A stretch of 39,625 nt of DNA from Neisseria sp. (GCA_030531795.1 JAUNMN010000011.1:1-39625), one strand, 5' to 3'. Numbered from the stretch's first letter, positions 26,016 through 37,005 are shown. The notes: generated from the letters alone by a model not told the origin. Program-made: numbers and translations.

Positions 26016-26378
26016 TTATTTCTTACCGGCAATCGCTTTGCGTGGACCTTTACGAGTACGCGCATTGGTGCGAGTACGTTGACCACGACAAGGCAAACCA
26101 CGGCGATGACGGAAGCCACGATAGCAACCCATATCCATCAAACGCTTGATAGACATAGTTACTTCACGACGTAAATCGCCTTCTACTTCATATTTAGCAA
26201 CTTGCTCACGCAAAGTTTCTAATTGTGACTCGTCCAAATCTTTTACTTTAGTGCTAGGTACAATACCAGCAGCTTCGCAAATCAATTTAGCACGAGTAGC
26301 GCCAATACCATAAATGGCTTGTAAACCAATTACGATATGGGCGTTATTAGGGATATTCACCCCTGCAATACGAGCCAT
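26016..26378 (-). CDS. rpsM: 30S ribosomal protein S13
   Basis: 120-residue head protein that contacts the A- and P-site tRNAs and bridges to the 50[27 protein letters not shown] opens the protein and [22 protein letters not shown] closes it. AAAGGA precedes the ATG. A recognisable extended -10 promoter lies 30 bp upstream, so this is probably the first gene of an alpha operon that can be transcribed on its own. Confidence 0.97.
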   Translation of the reverse strand: MARIAGVNIPNNAHIVIGLQAIYGIGATRAKLICEAAGIVPSTKVKDLDESQLETLREQVAKYEVEGDLRREVTMSIKRLMDMGCYRGFRHRRGLPCRGQRTRTNARTRKGPRKAIAGKK

Positions 26379-26407
26379 ATTTTTTCCTTTAAGGGCAAAA
26401 GTTGGTC

Positions 26408-26436
26408 ACTATACCACAAAATCAAGACTAATGGAA
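26408..26436 (-). promoter_or_regulatory. Internal promoter of the alpha operon (before rpsM)
   Basis: Minus-strand TTCCAT (26431-26436), 17-bp spacer with a TGG extension, TATAGT (26408-26413). It begins immediately after the rpmJ stop codon and is placed as in other bacteria, where rpsM heads the alpha operon. Confidence 0.5.
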
Positions 26437-26550
26437 TTAGCCTTGACGTTGTTTGTGACGAGGATCTGTACAAATGACGCGAACCACGCGGTTACGACGA
26501 ATAACTTTGCAGTTGCGACAAATTTTCTTCACAGAAGGTTGTACACGCAC
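26437..26550 (-). CDS. rpmJ: 50S ribosomal protein L36 (zinc ribbon, GTG start)
   Basis: 37-residue protein: [19 protein letters not shown], then [18 protein letters not shown]. The zinc ligands C11, C14, C27 and H32 are all present, so this is the zinc-containing form. The start is GTG, with AAGGAAG 6 bp upstream; no ATG is available. It lies between infA and rpsM. It is short enough to be missed by length-filtered gene calling. Confidence 0.95.
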   Translation of the reverse strand: MRVQPSVKKICRNCKVIRRNRVVRVICTDPRHKQRQG

Positions 26551-26570
26551 GATTTACTTCCTTTCGTAAG

Positions 26571-26789
26571 TTAACGAGCACGGAAAACGATTCGCGCTCG
26601 AGTCAGGTCATAAGGTGTCAGTTCAACTGTTACCTTATCTCCTGGTGAGATGCGAATGTAGTGCATACGCATCTTGCCAGAAATGTGTCCTAATACAACA
26701 TGATCGTTTTCTAATTTCACTTTAAATGTTGCGTTAGGGAGTGTTTCAAGGATTTCTCCTTGCATTTGAATGGTATCTTCTTTTGCCAT
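26571..26789 (-). CDS. infA: Translation initiation factor IF-1
   Basis: 72-residue OB-fold factor that occupies the 30S A site during initiation. [38 protein letters not shown] and [13 protein letters not shown] cover the whole family profile. Its place between secY and rpmJ is typical of betaproteobacteria and differs from E. coli, where infA lies elsewhere. It starts 5 bp after secY without a strong ribosome-binding site, so coupling to secY is likely. Confidence 0.97.
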   Translation of the reverse strand: MAKEDTIQMQGEILETLPNATFKVKLENDHVVLGHISGKMRMHYIRISPGDKVTVELTPYDLTRARIVFRAR

Positions 26790-26794
26790 AATAA

Positions 26795-28105
26795 TTATTT
26801 ACGTGATAAAGATTTCATATCTGAACGCTTCATGAGTTGCTCATATTGATGAGTCATACGGAACGAAGCAATCTGTGTACTGAAGTCCATAGTCACCACA
26901 ACTAAGATCAACAAAGAAGTACCGCCCAAATAAAATGGAACGTTCAAAGCCGAAGTTAAAAATTCAGGAATCAAACAAATGATTGTGATGTAAAGCGCAC
27001 CAAATAAGGTGAGTCGCACCACAACACCTTCTAAATACTGTGCCGTCTGCAACCCAGGACGTATACCTGGTACAAAAGCACCGCTTTTTTTCAGGTTGTC
27101 TGCCATTTCTTTAGGGCTAAATGTCAATGCCGTATAGAAATAACAGAAGAAAATAATGGAAGTGGCAAACAGTAAAATATACACTGGCTGACCATGTTGC
27201 AACCAAGCAGCAATTTTTCCTAACCAAGTATCGGTTCCTTGTGAAGAACCAAACCAACCCACTAAAGTTGATGGAAACAGAATGATACTTGACGCAAAAA
27301 TCGGTGGAATTACACCCGCCATATTTAGTTTGAATGGCATATGTGTATTCTGGCTATGCCCCGCACCAAATTGACGCTTGGCATAATGCACAGGGATTTT
27401 ACGTTGCGCAGCTTCAAAAAATACCACAATATAAACAAGCAGCAATGCGCCAACAACAATTGCGATGGCCATCAGCATACTCATTGAACCTTCCGAAGTT
27501 AAAGTCCATAACTGTGCAATGCCTGATGGAATGCCAGCCACAATACCCGCGGTAATGATTAAAGAAATACCATTACCCAAACCTCGTTCGGTATTTTGTT
27601 CGCCTAGCCACATCAGGAACATGGTTCCAGTCACCAAGCAAACTACAGTTGAAATATAAAACTCCAACTGTGATGCAACCACAATACCTTGTTGATAAAC
27701 AAAAGTTGCCACACCAAAACTTTGTAAAGTTGCCAACAATACTGTTCCCAAGCGAGTATATTTCATAATCACTTTACGACCAGCATCGCCTTCTTTTTTC
27801 AACTCCTTCAAAGAAGGAATGATTTCCGCAGCCAACTGCACCACAATCGATGCAGAAATATAGGGCATAATGCCAATAGCGAAAATACTAAAGCGCTCGA
27901 GCGACCCACCAGAAAACATGTTGAGCATGCCCAGTATGCCGCCACTTGCGCTTTCGTACAAATTGGCTAGGGCGGCTGCATCTACACCCGGCACTGGGAT
28001 ATGCGAACCGATTCGAAAAACAATCAGTGCGCCCAACAAAAACATTAACCGAGTTTTTAATTCACCAAATTTAGAAGAATTTGATGTCAATTTAAGATTA
28101 GCCAC
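26795..28105 (-). CDS. secY: Protein translocase subunit SecY
   Basis: 436-residue, ten-helix channel of the SecYEG translocon. It has the N-terminal [24 protein letters not shown], the plug and pore region [27 protein letters not shown], and the cytosolic loop [15 protein letters not shown] that binds SecA and ribosomes. One exact DUS lies inside (27042), read as LQTA. Confidence 0.98.
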   Translation of the reverse strand: MANLKLTSNSSKFGELKTRLMFLLGALIVFRIGSHIPVPGVDAAALANLYESASGGILGMLNMFSGGSLERFSIFAIGIMPYISASIVVQLAAEIIPSLKELKKEGDAGRKVIMKYTRLGTVLLATLQSFGVATFVYQQGIVVASQLEFYISTVVCLVTGTMFLMWLGEQNTERGLGNGISLIITAGIVAGIPSGIAQLWTLTSEGSMSMLMAIAIVVGALLLVYIVVFFEAAQRKIPVHYAKRQFGAGHSQNTHMPFKLNMAGVIPPIFASSIILFPSTLVGWFGSSQGTDTWLGKIAAWLQHGQPVYILLFATSIIFFCYFYTALTFSPKEMADNLKKSGAFVPGIRPGLQTAQYLEGVVVRLTLFGALYITIICLIPEFLTSALNVPFYLGGTSLLILVVVTMDFSTQIASFRMTHQYEQLMKRSDMKSLSRK

Positions 28106-28117
28106 CGTTATCTAGCC

Positions 28118-28552
28118 TTATTCTTCTACTGTGCCGCCTGCAGCTTCAATCGCTGCTTTTGCGCCTTTAGTAGCTTTAATACCTTTTAACACAACACGTT
28201 TAGCGATTTCACCAGATGCAATCACTTTAACAGTCAAAGCATTAGCAGCAACCAAACCTGCTTGTTTCAAAGCCAATACATCAATTTCTTCAACAGCCAA
28301 CAAGTTCAATTCGCTCAAGCGAACTTCTGCATTAGCAGCTGCAGTCATTGATTTAAAACCACGTTTTGGCAAGCGACGTTGCAAAGGCATTTGACCGCCT
28401 TCAAAACCTACTTTATGAAAACCACCTGAACGGCTTTTTTGACCTTTATGACCACGACCGCCAGTTTTACCCAAACCGCTACCAATGCCGCGACCAACAC
28501 GACGTGCAGCGTGAGTAGCACCTTCAGCAGGCTGAATAGTATTCAAATACAT
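28118..28552 (-). CDS. rplO: 50S ribosomal protein L15
   Basis: 144-residue late-assembly protein. [41 protein letters not shown] is the characteristic glycine- and arginine-rich N-terminal extension. I start at MYLNTIQ (28552). GAGG lies inside the end of rpmD, whose stop is one base before this ATG. Confidence 0.97.
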   Translation of the reverse strand: MYLNTIQPAEGATHAARRVGRGIGSGLGKTGGRGHKGQKSRSGGFHKVGFEGGQMPLQRRLPKRGFKSMTAAANAEVRLSELNLLAVEEIDVLALKQAGLVAANALTVKVIASGEIAKRVVLKGIKATKGAKAAIEAAGGTVEE

Positions 28553-28553
28553 C

Positions 28554-28739
28554 TTAAGCCTCAACTTTCAAAAGGTAGCTGATTTTATTAATCATGCCAC
28601 GATTTTCAGGAGTATCCAAAACCTCTACGGTATGCTCACGACGACGCAAGCCTAAACCACGTGCACATGCACGGTGAGATTCAATTGTACCAATCAAACT
28701 TTTCACCAAAGTGACTTTGATTTTCTTTTGCTCAGTCAT
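28554..28739 (-). CDS. rpmD: 50S ribosomal protein L30
   Basis: 61-residue protein with [35 protein letters not shown], the standard L30 fold. Its ATG shares the A of the rpsE stop (TAATG), so it is translationally coupled. Confidence 0.97.
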   Translation of the reverse strand: MTEQKKIKVTLVKSLIGTIESHRACARGLGLRRREHTVEVLDTPENRGMINKISYLLKVEA

Positions 28740-29251
28740 TATTCACCTCCCAAAATTTCTTCAACGCTCAAACCGCGTTTAGCAGCGATTTCAGCAGGTG
28801 TATAAAGTTTAGACAAGCCATCTAAAGTTGCACGCACAATATTGTACGGATTGGTTGAACCATGAACTTTAGCAGAGATGTTATGAACACCCATAGCATC
28901 AAATACCAAACGCATAGGACCACCCGCTTTTACACCGCTACCTTCTTTTGCAGGTTGCATGAATACACGAGTTGCACCATGTTTACCAATAACTTCGTGA
29001 TGAATTGTGCCATTTTTCAATGGAACTTTAATCATCGAACGGCGAGCTTGATCCATTGCTTTTTGTACAGCAACAGGCACTTCTTTTGATTTGCCTTTGC
29101 CCATACCAATGCGACCATCGCCATCACCAACAACAGTCAAAGCAGAGAACGCCATGATGCGACCGCCTTTAACCACTTTGGTTACGCGATTGACTGCAAC
29201 CATTTTCTCGATTAAGCCGTCGCCGCGTTCTTCTGTTTCATGTTTTGCCAT
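28739..29251 (-). CDS. rpsE: 30S ribosomal protein S5
   Basis: 170-residue protein with a double-stranded-RNA-binding N-terminal half ([43 protein letters not shown]) and a C-terminal half ending [11 protein letters not shown]. It lines the mRNA entry channel and affects fidelity. KVVKGGR is the loop where spectinomycin-resistance changes occur in other species; it looks wild type. Confidence 0.97.
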   Translation of the reverse strand: MAKHETEERGDGLIEKMVAVNRVTKVVKGGRIMAFSALTVVGDGDGRIGMGKGKSKEVPVAVQKAMDQARRSMIKVPLKNGTIHHEVIGKHGATRVFMQPAKEGSGVKAGGPMRLVFDAMGVHNISAKVHGSTNPYNIVRATLDGLSKLYTPAEIAAKRGLSVEEILGGE

Positions 29252-29271
29252 GTCAGATCTCCAAATCTTTT

Positions 29272-29625
29272 TTAGAAGCTCAAGCCATTTTCACGAGCCG
29301 CTTCAGCCAAGGCTTTAACACGACCATGATATTGGAAGCCAGAACGATCAAAAGCAACTTTCTCAATGCCAGCAGCTTTTGCTTTCTCGGCAATGCGCTT
29401 ACCGATGAAAGCAGCAGCTTCAACATTGCCGCCTGATTTCAAAGCACCGCGTACTTCAGCTTCCAAAGTAGAAGCAGAAGCCAATACTTTATCACCTTCA
29501 GCACTGATTACTTGAGCATAAATGTGGCTGTTTGTGCGGAACACACATAATCTCACCACTTTCAAGTCTGCGATACGAGCACGAGTTTTACGTGCGCGGC
29601 GCAGTCTAATTGCATGTTTATCCAT
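29272..29625 (-). CDS. rplR: 50S ribosomal protein L18
   Basis: 117-residue 5S rRNA-binding protein: [33 protein letters not shown] and [26 protein letters not shown] are the family landmarks. It follows rplF by 13 bp in the usual spc order. Confidence 0.97.
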   Translation of the reverse strand: MDKHAIRLRRARKTRARIADLKVVRLCVFRTNSHIYAQVISAEGDKVLASASTLEAEVRGALKSGGNVEAAAFIGKRIAEKAKAAGIEKVAFDRSGFQYHGRVKALAEAARENGLSF

Positions 29626-29638
29626 AGTGAGACCTCAA

Positions 29639-30172
29639 TTATTTCTTCTTAGCTTCTTTCATTACAACAACTTCGCCAACATAGCGAACACCTTTACCTT
29701 TGTAAGGCTCTGGTGAACGGAATGCACGAATCTCTGCTGCAACCTGACCAACTGCTTGTTTATCTGCACCACTCAAAACGATTTCAGTTTGAGAAGGAGT
29801 TTGAACCGAAACACCTTTTGGCATTTCATAAACAACAGGATGAGAGAAACCAAGTGATAAGTTGAGGGTTGTACCTTGAGCTTGCGCACGGTAACCCACA
29901 CCAATCAGTTGTAATTTTTTCTCAAAGCCTTCGCTCACGCCTTTAACCATGTTTGCCACCAAAGCACGCACAGTACCAGACATCGCATTAGCTTGTTTTG
30001 AAGCATTGGCAGCAACAAAAGTCAATTGGTTTTCTGCCAACTCGATATTCACATCACCAGTCAAAGGCAAATTCAACTCGCCATTTTTACCGCTGATGGT
30101 CAATACGTTTGTTCCAAATTTTACTTCAACGCCAGCAGGAACAGTTACTGGATTTTTCGCTACGCGAGACAT
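29639..30172 (-). CDS. rplF: 50S ribosomal protein L6
   Basis: 177-residue protein near the factor-binding site, made of two repeated L6 folds. [20 protein letters not shown] opens it and [25 protein letters not shown] closes it. I start at MSRVAKNP; the longer frame reads into rpsH. Confidence 0.97.
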   Translation of the reverse strand: MSRVAKNPVTVPAGVEVKFGTNVLTISGKNGELNLPLTGDVNIELAENQLTFVAANASKQANAMSGTVRALVANMVKGVSEGFEKKLQLIGVGYRAQAQGTTLNLSLGFSHPVVYEMPKGVSVQTPSQTEIVLSGADKQAVGQVAAEIRAFRSPEPYKGKGVRYVGEVVVMKEAKKK

Positions 30173-30189
30173 CTTTCCACTCTCCCTAT

Positions 30190-30582
30190 TTAAGCAACTA
30201 CGCACAACAATTCGCCACCAATGCCCGCAGCACGAGCTTTGCGATCTGTCATCACGCCTTTTGAAGTACTTACAATTGCAACACCCAAGCCGTTCATCAC
30301 GCTAGGAATCTCGTCGCTACCTTTGTATACACGCAAACCTGGGCGAGATACTCGCTTAATTTGCTCGATAACAGGGCGACCAGCATAATATTTCAATTGA
30401 ATTTCCAATACTGGTTTCGCATCAGCCGATACCGCAAAGTCGTCAATGTAACCTTCTTCTTTCAAAACGGTTGCAATCGCACATTTCAATTTTGAAGATG
30501 GCATTGATACTGCTTTTTTGCTTGCACGTTGTGCATTGCGGATACGCGTCAACATATCGGAAATAGGATCATGCATACTCAT
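30190..30582 (-). CDS. rpsH: 30S ribosomal protein S8
   Basis: 130-residue central-domain protein: [20 protein letters not shown], and the C-terminal [33 protein letters not shown]. In E. coli, S8 represses the spc operon by binding an RNA mimic near rplE. No such site is confidently visible here. Confidence 0.97.
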   Translation of the reverse strand: MSMHDPISDMLTRIRNAQRASKKAVSMPSSKLKCAIATVLKEEGYIDDFAVSADAKPVLEIQLKYYAGRPVIEQIKRVSRPGLRVYKGSDEIPSVMNGLGVAIVSTSKGVMTDRKARAAGIGGELLCVVA

Positions 30583-30596
30583 TTAATTCTCTCCTA

Positions 30597-30902
30597 TTAC
30601 CAGCTTGCTTTAATAACGCCCGGAATTTCGCCACGCATAGCGATTTCACGGATTTTAATACGACCCAAGCCGAATTTACGGAATACACCGCGTGGACGAC
30701 CAGTAATAGCACAACGACGACGTTGACGAACTGGTGCAGCATTACGCGGAATAGCTTGCAGCTTCAAACGAGCTTCGAAGCGTTCTTCATCTGTAGCATT
30801 AGCATCATTGATGACTGCAAAAATAGCCGCACGTTTCGCAGCATATTTTTTAGCCAAAGCAACGCGTTTTGCTTCGCGATTAATCAGTGCTTTCTTAGCC
30901 AT
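30597..30902 (-). CDS. rpsN: 30S ribosomal protein S14 (zinc-independent form)
   Basis: 101-residue long form with only one cysteine, so it is the zinc-free type found in most proteobacteria, not the short CxxC form. The C-terminal [26 protein letters not shown] block is standard. It starts 15 bp before rpsH and 4 bp after rplE. Confidence 0.97.
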   Translation of the reverse strand: MAKKALINREAKRVALAKKYAAKRAAIFAVINDANATDEERFEARLKLQAIPRNAAPVRQRRRCAITGRPRGVFRKFGLGRIKIREIAMRGEIPGVIKASW

Positions 30903-30905
30903 GAA

Positions 30906-31445
30906 TTATCCTTTAAATGGAAACTTAAAGAGTGATAACAAAGCCTTAGCTTCTTCATCCGTCTTAGCAGTAGTTGTGATGGTAATATTCAAACCACGCA
31001 AAGCATCAATTTTATCGTACTCAATTTCCGGGAAAATGATTTGCTCACGCACGCCCATATTGTAGTTACCACGACCATCAAATGATTTACCATTCACACC
31101 GCGGAAGTCGCGCACACGTGGCAAAGCGATGGTTACTAAGCGGTCCAAAAATTCAAACATTTGTTCGCGGCGCAAAGTTACTTTGCAACCTACTGGGTAG
31201 TTATCACGGATTTTGAAACCTGCGATAGATTTACGTGCTACAGTTACCACTGGTTTTTGACCAGCGATTTTTTCCAAATCAGAAACTGCATGTTCCATAA
31301 CTTTTTTATCTGCAACTGCTTCGCCCACACCCATATTTAAGGTGATTTTTTCGATGCGAGGCACTTCCATTACAGACTTATAGCCAAATTGCTTAATCAA
31401 TTCAGGAACAACAGTAGTGTTATAAAAATCTTTTAAACGAGCCAT
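30906..31445 (-). CDS. rplE: 50S ribosomal protein L5
   Basis: 179-residue 5S rRNA-binding protein of the central protuberance. [43 protein letters not shown] and [29 protein letters not shown] are diagnostic. It lies 13 bp after rplX. Confidence 0.98.
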   Translation of the reverse strand: MARLKDFYNTTVVPELIKQFGYKSVMEVPRIEKITLNMGVGEAVADKKVMEHAVSDLEKIAGQKPVVTVARKSIAGFKIRDNYPVGCKVTLRREQMFEFLDRLVTIALPRVRDFRGVNGKSFDGRGNYNMGVREQIIFPEIEYDKIDALRGLNITITTTAKTDEEAKALLSLFKFPFKG

Positions 31446-31458
31446 TTGTCATTCACCT

Positions 31459-31782
31459 TTAAGCACCAACTGTTGCGCCGTTTGATTTGAAAATACGAAC
31501 ACGTTTTACTTTGCCTTCGCTTTCAACCAATTTAATGGCTACACGGTCTGCTTTTTTTGTTTCAGGATTAAAGATAGCAACATTAGAAATTGCGATAGGC
31601 ATGGTCTTCGCAATAATGCCACCTTCAACACCACGCATAGGATTTGGTTTTTGATGACGTTTTACAACGTTCACACCTTCAACAACGACTTTATCACCCA
31701 ATACACGAGTAACTTGCCCTTGCTTGCCTTTATCCTTGCCAGTAATAACGATAACTTGATCGCCTTTAATAATTTTGTTCAT
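31459..31782 (-). CDS. rplX: 50S ribosomal protein L24
   Basis: 107-residue assembly initiator with a KOW motif ([27 protein letters not shown]). I choose the ATG at 31782 (MNKIIKGD) over a TTG two codons earlier, because AAAGG is correctly spaced only for the ATG. Confidence 0.96.
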   Translation of the reverse strand: MNKIIKGDQVIVITGKDKGKQGQVTRVLGDKVVVEGVNVVKRHQKPNPMRGVEGGIIAKTMPIAISNVAIFNPETKKADRVAIKLVESEGKVKRVRIFKSNGATVGA

Positions 31783-31794
31783 TGTCAACCTTTC

Positions 31795-32163
31795 TTACAA
31801 TACTTCAGGAGCTAATGAAACAATTTTCATGAAGCGCTCAGTACGCAATTCACGAGTTACCGGGCCGAAAATACGTGTACCCATTGGCTCAAGTTTGTTA
31901 TTCAACAATACTGCCGCATTGTTATCAAACTTAATCAATGCACCATCAGGACGACGAACACCTTTTGCAGTACGAACCACAACGGCATTATATACATCAC
32001 CCTTTTTTACACGGCCACGAGGCGCAGCATCTTTAACTGCCACCTTGATGATGTCGCCAACGCTAGCGTAGCGACGCTTAGATCCACCCAATACTTTGAT
32101 ACACATCACGCGACGCGCACCAGAGTTATCAGCCACATCTAAGATGGTCTGCATTTGAATCAT
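31795..32163 (-). CDS. rplN: 50S ribosomal protein L14
   Basis: 122-residue protein, first gene of the spc block: [46 protein letters not shown] lies upstream of the ATG. The 221-bp gap before it holds hairpins and a DUS and separates it from rpsQ, so it probably has its own promoter, as in E. coli. Confidence 0.97.
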   Translation of the reverse strand: MIQMQTILDVADNSGARRVMCIKVLGGSKRRYASVGDIIKVAVKDAAPRGRVKKGDVYNAVVVRTAKGVRRPDGALIKFDNNAAVLLNNKLEPMGTRIFGPVTRELRTERFMKIVSLAPEVL

Positions 32164-32384
32164 GTTTATACCTTTAAAAAATCCAACTTAATTTACCACT
32201 TTTAAACAACCAACTTGCCGTCTGCAACAGCAAGCAGATATTTAAAACCTTTTGGTTCCAGTAAACCAGTCTTGGCCCCGAAGGGAGAAACTTCCAAGAG
32301 TTTGAAAGCAAGAAACGAAGTTTACAGATTTTTTTCATTTACTGCAAGCTTCGTTTCCCTAAAAAACGCAATAAGTTGTAAAAA
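32164..32384 (-). promoter_or_regulatory. Gap between rpsQ and rplN: hairpins, a DUS and the presumed spc promoter
   Basis: In minus-strand order it holds a 9-bp inverted repeat GAAACGAAG/CTTCGTTTC (32312-32320 with 32349-32357) that could end the S10 block. Next comes a hairpin CTTGG...CCC-TTCG-GGG-CCAAG (32271-32298) with a UUCG tetraloop. A lone exact DUS follows (32217-32226). No promoter fits well; the best pair is TTTACT (32260-32265) and AATATC (32237-32242) with 17 bp between. Confidence 0.45.
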
Positions 32385-32648
32385 TTAAACAGTACGCGCT
32401 TTTTCTACCAACTCTTTAACAACCCAAGACTTAGTTTTTGACAATGGACGGCTTTCTTCGATTACCACCACATCACCAATCGCATATTGGTTTTGTTCAT
32501 CATGAGCGTGTACTTTGGTTGAACGGCGAATCACTTTGCCATACAAAGGGTGTTTCACTTTGCGTTCAATCAAAACGGTAACCGTTTTGTCCATTTTGTC
32601 GCTCACTACTTTGCCTTGCAAAGTACGTACATTTTTAACTTCGCTCAT
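32385..32648 (-). CDS. rpsQ: 30S ribosomal protein S17
   Basis: 87-residue OB-fold 16S rRNA-binding protein, last gene of the S10-type block. [45 protein letters not shown] covers the conserved part. Its ATG shares a base with the rpmC stop (TAATG). Confidence 0.97.
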   Translation of the reverse strand: MSEVKNVRTLQGKVVSDKMDKTVTVLIERKVKHPLYGKVIRRSTKVHAHDEQNQYAIGDVVVIEESRPLSKTKSWVVKELVEKARTV

Positions 32649-32839
32649 TATTTCGCACCTTTTTCAGTTAAAACGGTTTTAATACGAGCAATGTCGCGAC
32701 GTACTTTTTGCAATTCACTGGTTTTACCCAATTGGCCAGTAGCGTGTTGCATGCGCAGACCGAATTGAGCTTTCAGCAAATCAACCAAGTCAGCATTTAA
32801 TTGCTCAACTGATTTTTCTTTCAATTCATTGGCTTTCAT
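32648..32839 (-). CDS. rpmC: 50S ribosomal protein L29
   Basis: 63-residue helical-hairpin protein at the tunnel exit, a docking site for SRP and trigger factor. [37 protein letters not shown] is typical. Both ends overlap neighbouring genes by one base (TAATG), showing tight coupling. Confidence 0.97.
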   Translation of the reverse strand: MKANELKEKSVEQLNADLVDLLKAQFGLRMQHATGQLGKTSELQKVRRDIARIKTVLTEKGAK

Positions 32840-33255
32840 TATTTACCTACCTGTCTTGCTACAAACACGGTTGGGATAGGCAATTTAGCAGCCGCCAAAG
32901 CAAATGCTTCGCGTGCTAATGATTCTGCCACACCATCCATTTCATACAACACTTTACCTGGTTTGATTTCGGCAACGTAGTATTCCACAGAACCTTTACC
33001 GCCACCCATACGAACTTGAATCGGTTTAGCAGTGATTGGTTTGTCAGGGAACACACGAATCCAAATGCGACCACCACGTTTAATGTGGCGTGTCATGGCA
33101 CGACGAGCAGCTTCAATTTGACGTGCAGTCAAACGACCACGACCCACTGCTTTCAAGCCAAAATCGCCAAAGCTCACGGCATTACCACGAGTTGCAATAC
33201 CTGTATTGCGACCTTTGTGCTGTTTACGGTATTTCAGTCTAGTTGGCTGCAGCAT
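32839..33255 (-). CDS. rplP: 50S ribosomal protein L16
   Basis: 138-residue protein beside the A-site tRNA elbow. [25 protein letters not shown] and [28 protein letters not shown] are diagnostic. I start at MLQPTR (33255), with GGTGG upstream; this overlaps the end of rpsC by 17 bp. Confidence 0.97.
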   Translation of the reverse strand: MLQPTRLKYRKQHKGRNTGIATRGNAVSFGDFGLKAVGRGRLTARQIEAARRAMTRHIKRGGRIWIRVFPDKPITAKPIQVRMGGGKGSVEYYVAEIKPGKVLYEMDGVAESLAREAFALAAAKLPIPTVFVARQVGK

Positions 33256-33934
33256 TTCGACCACCCTTTCTGCGTTTAGTTTCTTGCTCAGGTTTGGCAG
33301 CAGCGTCTTGCTTGCCTTCGCCAGTGTAAACCCAAACTTTCAAACCAATCACACCGTAAGTTGTATTGGCTTCGCTGGTTGCATAATCTACGTTTGCACG
33401 CAAAGTGTGCAAAGGCACTCGACCTTCGCGATACCATTCGCTACGCGCAATGTCCGCACCGTTCAAACGACCTGAAGTCATGATTTTGATGCCTTTTGCA
33501 CCTACGCGCATGGCGTTTTGCATCGCACGTTTCATCGCACGGCGGAATTGAACACGTTTTTCCAATTGTTGTGCGATGCCGTCTGCAATGATTTGTGCAT
33601 CTAATTCAGGTTTACGAATTTCTTCGATGTTCACATGAACAGGCACACCCATCAAGTTTTGCAAATCGCGTTTCAATACTTCAATGTCTTCGCCTTTGCG
33701 ACCAATCACCACACCTGGACGTGCTGAATGAATCGTAATGCGAGCAGACTTAGCAGGACGCTCAATCACAACGCGACCCACAGAAGCATTTGCTAAACGT
33801 TCACGCAAGTAATCACGAACTGCGATGTCTTGTTTCAACACACCTGCAAATTCAGTGCTTTTTGCAAACCATTTAGATGACCAGTCTTTGTTTACCGCGA
33901 GGCGAAAGCCAGTCGGATGAATTTTTTGTCCCAT
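33239..33934 (-). CDS. rpsC: 30S ribosomal protein S3
   Basis: 231-residue protein at the mRNA entry, with a KH domain ([22 protein letters not shown]) and a C-terminal S3 domain ending in a lysine- and arginine-rich tail ([12 protein letters not shown]). Its last 17 bp overlap rplP. An in-frame exact DUS (33578-33587) encodes IADGI, one of only four exact copies in the ribosomal cluster. Confidence 0.98.
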   Translation of the reverse strand: MGQKIHPTGFRLAVNKDWSSKWFAKSTEFAGVLKQDIAVRDYLRERLANASVGRVVIERPAKSARITIHSARPGVVIGRKGEDIEVLKRDLQNLMGVPVHVNIEEIRKPELDAQIIADGIAQQLEKRVQFRRAMKRAMQNAMRVGAKGIKIMTSGRLNGADIARSEWYREGRVPLHTLRANVDYATSEANTTYGVIGLKVWVYTGEGKQDAAAKPEQETKRRKGGRNAAAN

Positions 33935-33943
33935 AGCTTTTCC

Positions 33944-34273
33944 TTAGTTACCTACTGTCACATTGATATGACAAGTTTGTTTCTCAATGCGGTTACCACG
34001 ACCCTTAGCACGAGCTTGGAAGCGTTTCAATGATGCAGCTTTGTCTACATAAATTGTTACAACTTTCAATTCGTCGATGTCAGCACCGTTGTTATGCTCA
34101 GCATTTGCAATCGCAGATTCCAGTACTTTCTTAATCAATTCAGCACCTTTTTTAGGGCTGAATGCCAAGATGTTCAAGGCTTGGGCAACATTTTTACCAC
34201 GAATCAAATCTGCAACCAAGCGAGCTTTTTGTGCAGAAATGCGTGCATTTTTATGTGATGCAGATACTCTCAT
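33944..34273 (-). CDS. rplV: 50S ribosomal protein L22
   Basis: 109-residue protein whose extended loop lines the exit tunnel. [30 protein letters not shown] and the loop tip [20 protein letters not shown] are present. No loop insertion or deletion of the macrolide-resistance kind is seen. Confidence 0.97.
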   Translation of the reverse strand: MRVSASHKNARISAQKARLVADLIRGKNVAQALNILAFSPKKGAELIKKVLESAIANAEHNNGADIDELKVVTIYVDKAASLKRFQARAKGRGNRIEKQTCHINVTVGN

Positions 34274-34283
34274 TCCTTACCCC

Positions 34284-34562
34284 TTATTTTTTCTTAGCCT
34301 TTTTATCAGCCAAGTGGCCTTTAAAGGTACGAGTCAATGAGAACTCACCCAATTTATGACCCACCATATTGTCGCTGATGAATACAGGCACGTGTGTGCG
34401 ACCGTTATGTACAGCGATGGTTAAGCCGATAAAATCAGGCAAAATGGTTGAACGACGAGACCAAGTTTTGATTGGGCGTTTGTCGTTATTTGCACGAGCC
34501 GCATCTACTTTTTTCAATAAATGCAAGTCTACGTATGGGCCTTTTTTCAATGAACGAGCCAT
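34284..34562 (-). CDS. rpsS: 30S ribosomal protein S19
   Basis: 92-residue head protein: [19 protein letters not shown], then [44 protein letters not shown]. It starts 5 bp after rplB. Confidence 0.97.
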   Translation of the reverse strand: MARSLKKGPYVDLHLLKKVDAARANNDKRPIKTWSRRSTILPDFIGLTIAVHNGRTHVPVFISDNMVGHKLGEFSLTRTFKGHLADKKAKKK

Positions 34563-34567
34563 TTCAA

Positions 34568-35401
34568 TTAACCTTTATTTGAGTAACGACGGCGAACAAT
34601 CATATTGTCCGTGCGTTTGTTATTACGAGTACGGTAACCCTTAGCAGGTGTACCCCATGGGCTAACAGGTTCGCGAGCTTCGCCTGTACGACCTTCACCA
34701 CCACCGTGTGGGTGATCCACTGGGTTCATCACAACACCACGTACGGTTGGGCGAATACCACGCCAGCGGTTTGCACCCGCTTTACCGATTTTCTTCAGGC
34801 TTTGCTCTTCATTACCCACTTCACCGATGGTTGCACGGCAATCCACGTGGATTTTACGAACTTCGCCTGAACGCAAACGCACTTGTGCGTAAATGCCTTC
34901 TTTTGCCAACAACACTGCAGAAGCACCTGCTGAACGTGCGATTTGCGCACCTTTACCAGGCTTCATTTCGATGCAGTGAATGGTTGTACCCACAGGAATG
35001 TTGCGGATAGGCAAAGTATTGCCCACTTTAATCGCAGCCTCTGCACCTGATACCAAAACCGCACCAGCTTGTACGCCGCGAGGAGCGATGATGTAACGAC
35101 GTTCGCCGTCTGCATAGCACAACAAAGCGATGTGTGCAGTGCGGTTAGGGTCGTATTCAATGCGTTCTACTTTTGCAGGAATACCGTCTTTATTGCGTTT
35201 GAAATCCACCACGCGATAGTGATGTTTATGACCACCACCTTTATGGCGAGTCGTGATGTGACCATTATTGTTGCGACCTGCAGTTGAGTTTTTCTTCTCA
35301 ACCAAAGCAGCAAATGGTGCACCTTTATGCAAACCCTCTGTTACTACGCGAACCATGCCGCGGCGGCCAGCAGAGGTAGGCTTCATTTTAACAATAGCCA
35401 T
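34568..35401 (-). CDS. rplB: 50S ribosomal protein L2
   Basis: 277-residue protein essential for peptidyl-transferase centre assembly and subunit joining. It has [26 protein letters not shown] near the N-terminus. The conserved His is in [16 protein letters not shown] near the C-terminus. An in-frame DUS (35105-35114) encodes YADGE. Confidence 0.98.
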   Translation of the reverse strand: MAIVKMKPTSAGRRGMVRVVTEGLHKGAPFAALVEKKNSTAGRNNNGHITTRHKGGGHKHHYRVVDFKRNKDGIPAKVERIEYDPNRTAHIALLCYADGERRYIIAPRGVQAGAVLVSGAEAAIKVGNTLPIRNIPVGTTIHCIEMKPGKGAQIARSAGASAVLLAKEGIYAQVRLRSGEVRKIHVDCRATIGEVGNEEQSLKKIGKAGANRWRGIRPTVRGVVMNPVDHPHGGGEGRTGEAREPVSPWGTPAKGYRTRNNKRTDNMIVRRRYSNKG

Positions 35402-35406
35402 TCTAC

Positions 35407-35721
35407 TTACTCCTTATCAGCAGCTGCAGCAGCGGCTTCCAAGTCTAACTCTTGACCAGCAACCAAGCTTACATAAGCTTTTTTCACATCGCTGCGACGA
35501 CCCAAATTACGACCAAAGCGTTTTACTTTGCCTTTAGTGGTCGTGGTGCTCACAGAAGCAACCTTCACACCAAACAACAACTCAACAGCTGCTTTGATTT
35601 CTGGTTTAGTTGCATCAGTCAACACTTTGAACGTCATTTGATTACGTTTTTCAGCCAACAAGTTGCTCTTTTCAGACACAACGGGAGCCAAAATTACTTT
35701 TGTTAAGCGTTCTTGATTCAT
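35407..35721 (-). CDS. rplW: 50S ribosomal protein L23
   Basis: 104-residue tunnel-exit protein that docks SRP and trigger factor. [26 protein letters not shown] and the acidic ending [13 protein letters not shown] are neisserial in style. Two ATGs are possible. I choose 35721 because it overlaps the rplD TGA as ATGA and has GGAG at the right distance; 35727 would leave only two bases between them. Confidence 0.96.
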   Translation of the reverse strand: MNQERLTKVILAPVVSEKSNLLAEKRNQMTFKVLTDATKPEIKAAVELLFGVKVASVSTTTTKGKVKRFGRNLGRRSDVKKAYVSLVAGQELDLEAAAAAADKE

Positions 35722-36338
35722 ACCCATTGCTCCTCTAATTGTGCAACCGCTTCTTTAGTGATGACCACTTTTTTGTAGCGCAACAAGCTGTAAGGATCAA
35801 TTTGTTGAGCTTCCAAAACCAATACGTTTGGCAAGTTGCGTGAAGACAAGTAAACGTTTTCGTCCAATTGTTTAGTAACGAACAACACTTGCTCTAAGCC
35901 CATATTTTTCACTTGTTCAGCGAATGCTTTGGTTTTAGGCGTTGCAGCAGACAATTCTTCTACCACAAACAAACGTTCGTCGCGTACCAATTGAGACAAA
36001 ATCGCCGCCATACCTGCACGATACATTTTGCGGTTTACTTTTTGAGTGAAGTTTTCATCAGGTTTATTTGGGAACGCACGACCACCGCTACGCCACAATG
36101 GTGATGAAGTCATACCTGAACGGGCACGACCAGTACCTTTTTGACGCCATGGTTTTTTGGTTGAGTGTTTCACTTCAGCGCGTGTCAATTGAGCACGATT
36201 GCCAGAGCGAGCATTCGCCAAAAACGCAGTTACCAATTGATGAACCAATGCTTCGTTGTACTCACGAGCAAACAAAGCATCTGAGGCAGACAAGCTACCT
36301 GAAACTTGACCTTGAGCGTTGATTACTTTTAATTCCAT
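35718..36338 (-). CDS. rplD: 50S ribosomal protein L4
   Basis: 206-residue protein with a tunnel-lining loop ([29 protein letters not shown]). In E. coli, L4 also represses the S10 operon by attenuation in its leader. The leader before rplC here has two hairpins, but whether L4 binds them is unknown. The start shares a base with the rplC stop. Confidence 0.97.
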   Translation of the reverse strand: MELKVINAQGQVSGSLSASDALFAREYNEALVHQLVTAFLANARSGNRAQLTRAEVKHSTKKPWRQKGTGRARSGMTSSPLWRSGGRAFPNKPDENFTQKVNRKMYRAGMAAILSQLVRDERLFVVEELSAATPKTKAFAEQVKNMGLEQVLFVTKQLDENVYLSSRNLPNVLVLEAQQIDPYSLLRYKKVVITKEAVAQLEEQWV

Positions 36339-36982
36339 TACGCACCTACTTTCACGCTAGGACGAACCACAACATCGCTGTTGATTGCACCAGGAACTGC
36401 GCCTTTTACCAACAACAAATTGCGTTCTGCGTCTACACGCACGATTTCCAAGTTTTGAACAGTGGCTTTAGTATTGCCATATTGACCAGCCATGCGCTGA
36501 CCTGGGAATACGCGACCTGGGTCTTGTGCCATACCAATCGAACCTGGAACACGGTGCGAACGAGAGTTACCGTGAGAAGTACGTTGCGAATCAAAGTTAT
36601 GACGCTTAATCGTACCAGAGAAACCTTTACCTTTAGAGGTGCCAGTTACATCTACCAATTGACCAGCTTCAAACATAGCAACAGTGATTGCGTCGCCAGC
36701 TTTCAATTCAGCCAATTTTTCTGCAGTCAAAGCAAACTCAACCAAGCCACGACCAGCTTCTACACCTGCTTTCGCAAAATGACCAGCTTCAGCTTGATTC
36801 ACACGATTCGCTTTTTTCTGACCGAAGGTAACTTGTACAGCGTTGTAGCCATCAGTATCTTCGGATTTTACTTGGGTAACGCGATTCGCTGACATTTCCA
36901 ACACGGTTACAGGAACTGATACACCTTGTTCCGTGAACACGCGAGTCATACCAACTTTGCGTCCAACCAGACCTAAAGTCAT
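36338..36982 (-). CDS. rplC: 50S ribosomal protein L3 (first gene of an rpsJ-less S10-type operon)
   Basis: 214-residue protein needed early in 50S assembly and reaching to the peptidyl-transferase centre. [60 protein letters not shown] and [20 protein letters not shown] are standard. AAAGGA precedes the ATG. In most proteobacteria rpsJ lies directly upstream. Here the upstream 300 bp contain a promoter, a hairpin leader and a terminator, and then a CoA-transferase gene. Confidence 0.98.
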   Translation of the reverse strand: MTLGLVGRKVGMTRVFTEQGVSVPVTVLEMSANRVTQVKSEDTDGYNAVQVTFGQKKANRVNQAEAGHFAKAGVEAGRGLVEFALTAEKLAELKAGDAITVAMFEAGQLVDVTGTSKGKGFSGTIKRHNFDSQRTSHGNSRSHRVPGSIGMAQDPGRVFPGQRMAGQYGNTKATVQNLEIVRVDAERNLLLVKGAVPGAINSDVVVRPSVKVGA

Positions 36983-37005
36983 GATTTTTTCCTTTTAAAG
37001 AAAGG

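Noticed and set aside
23562-36982. Many open frames antisense to or out of frame with ribosomal protein genes
   Set aside because: Each is a shadow of a well-recognised ribosomal gene and shows no ribosome-binding site or family match.
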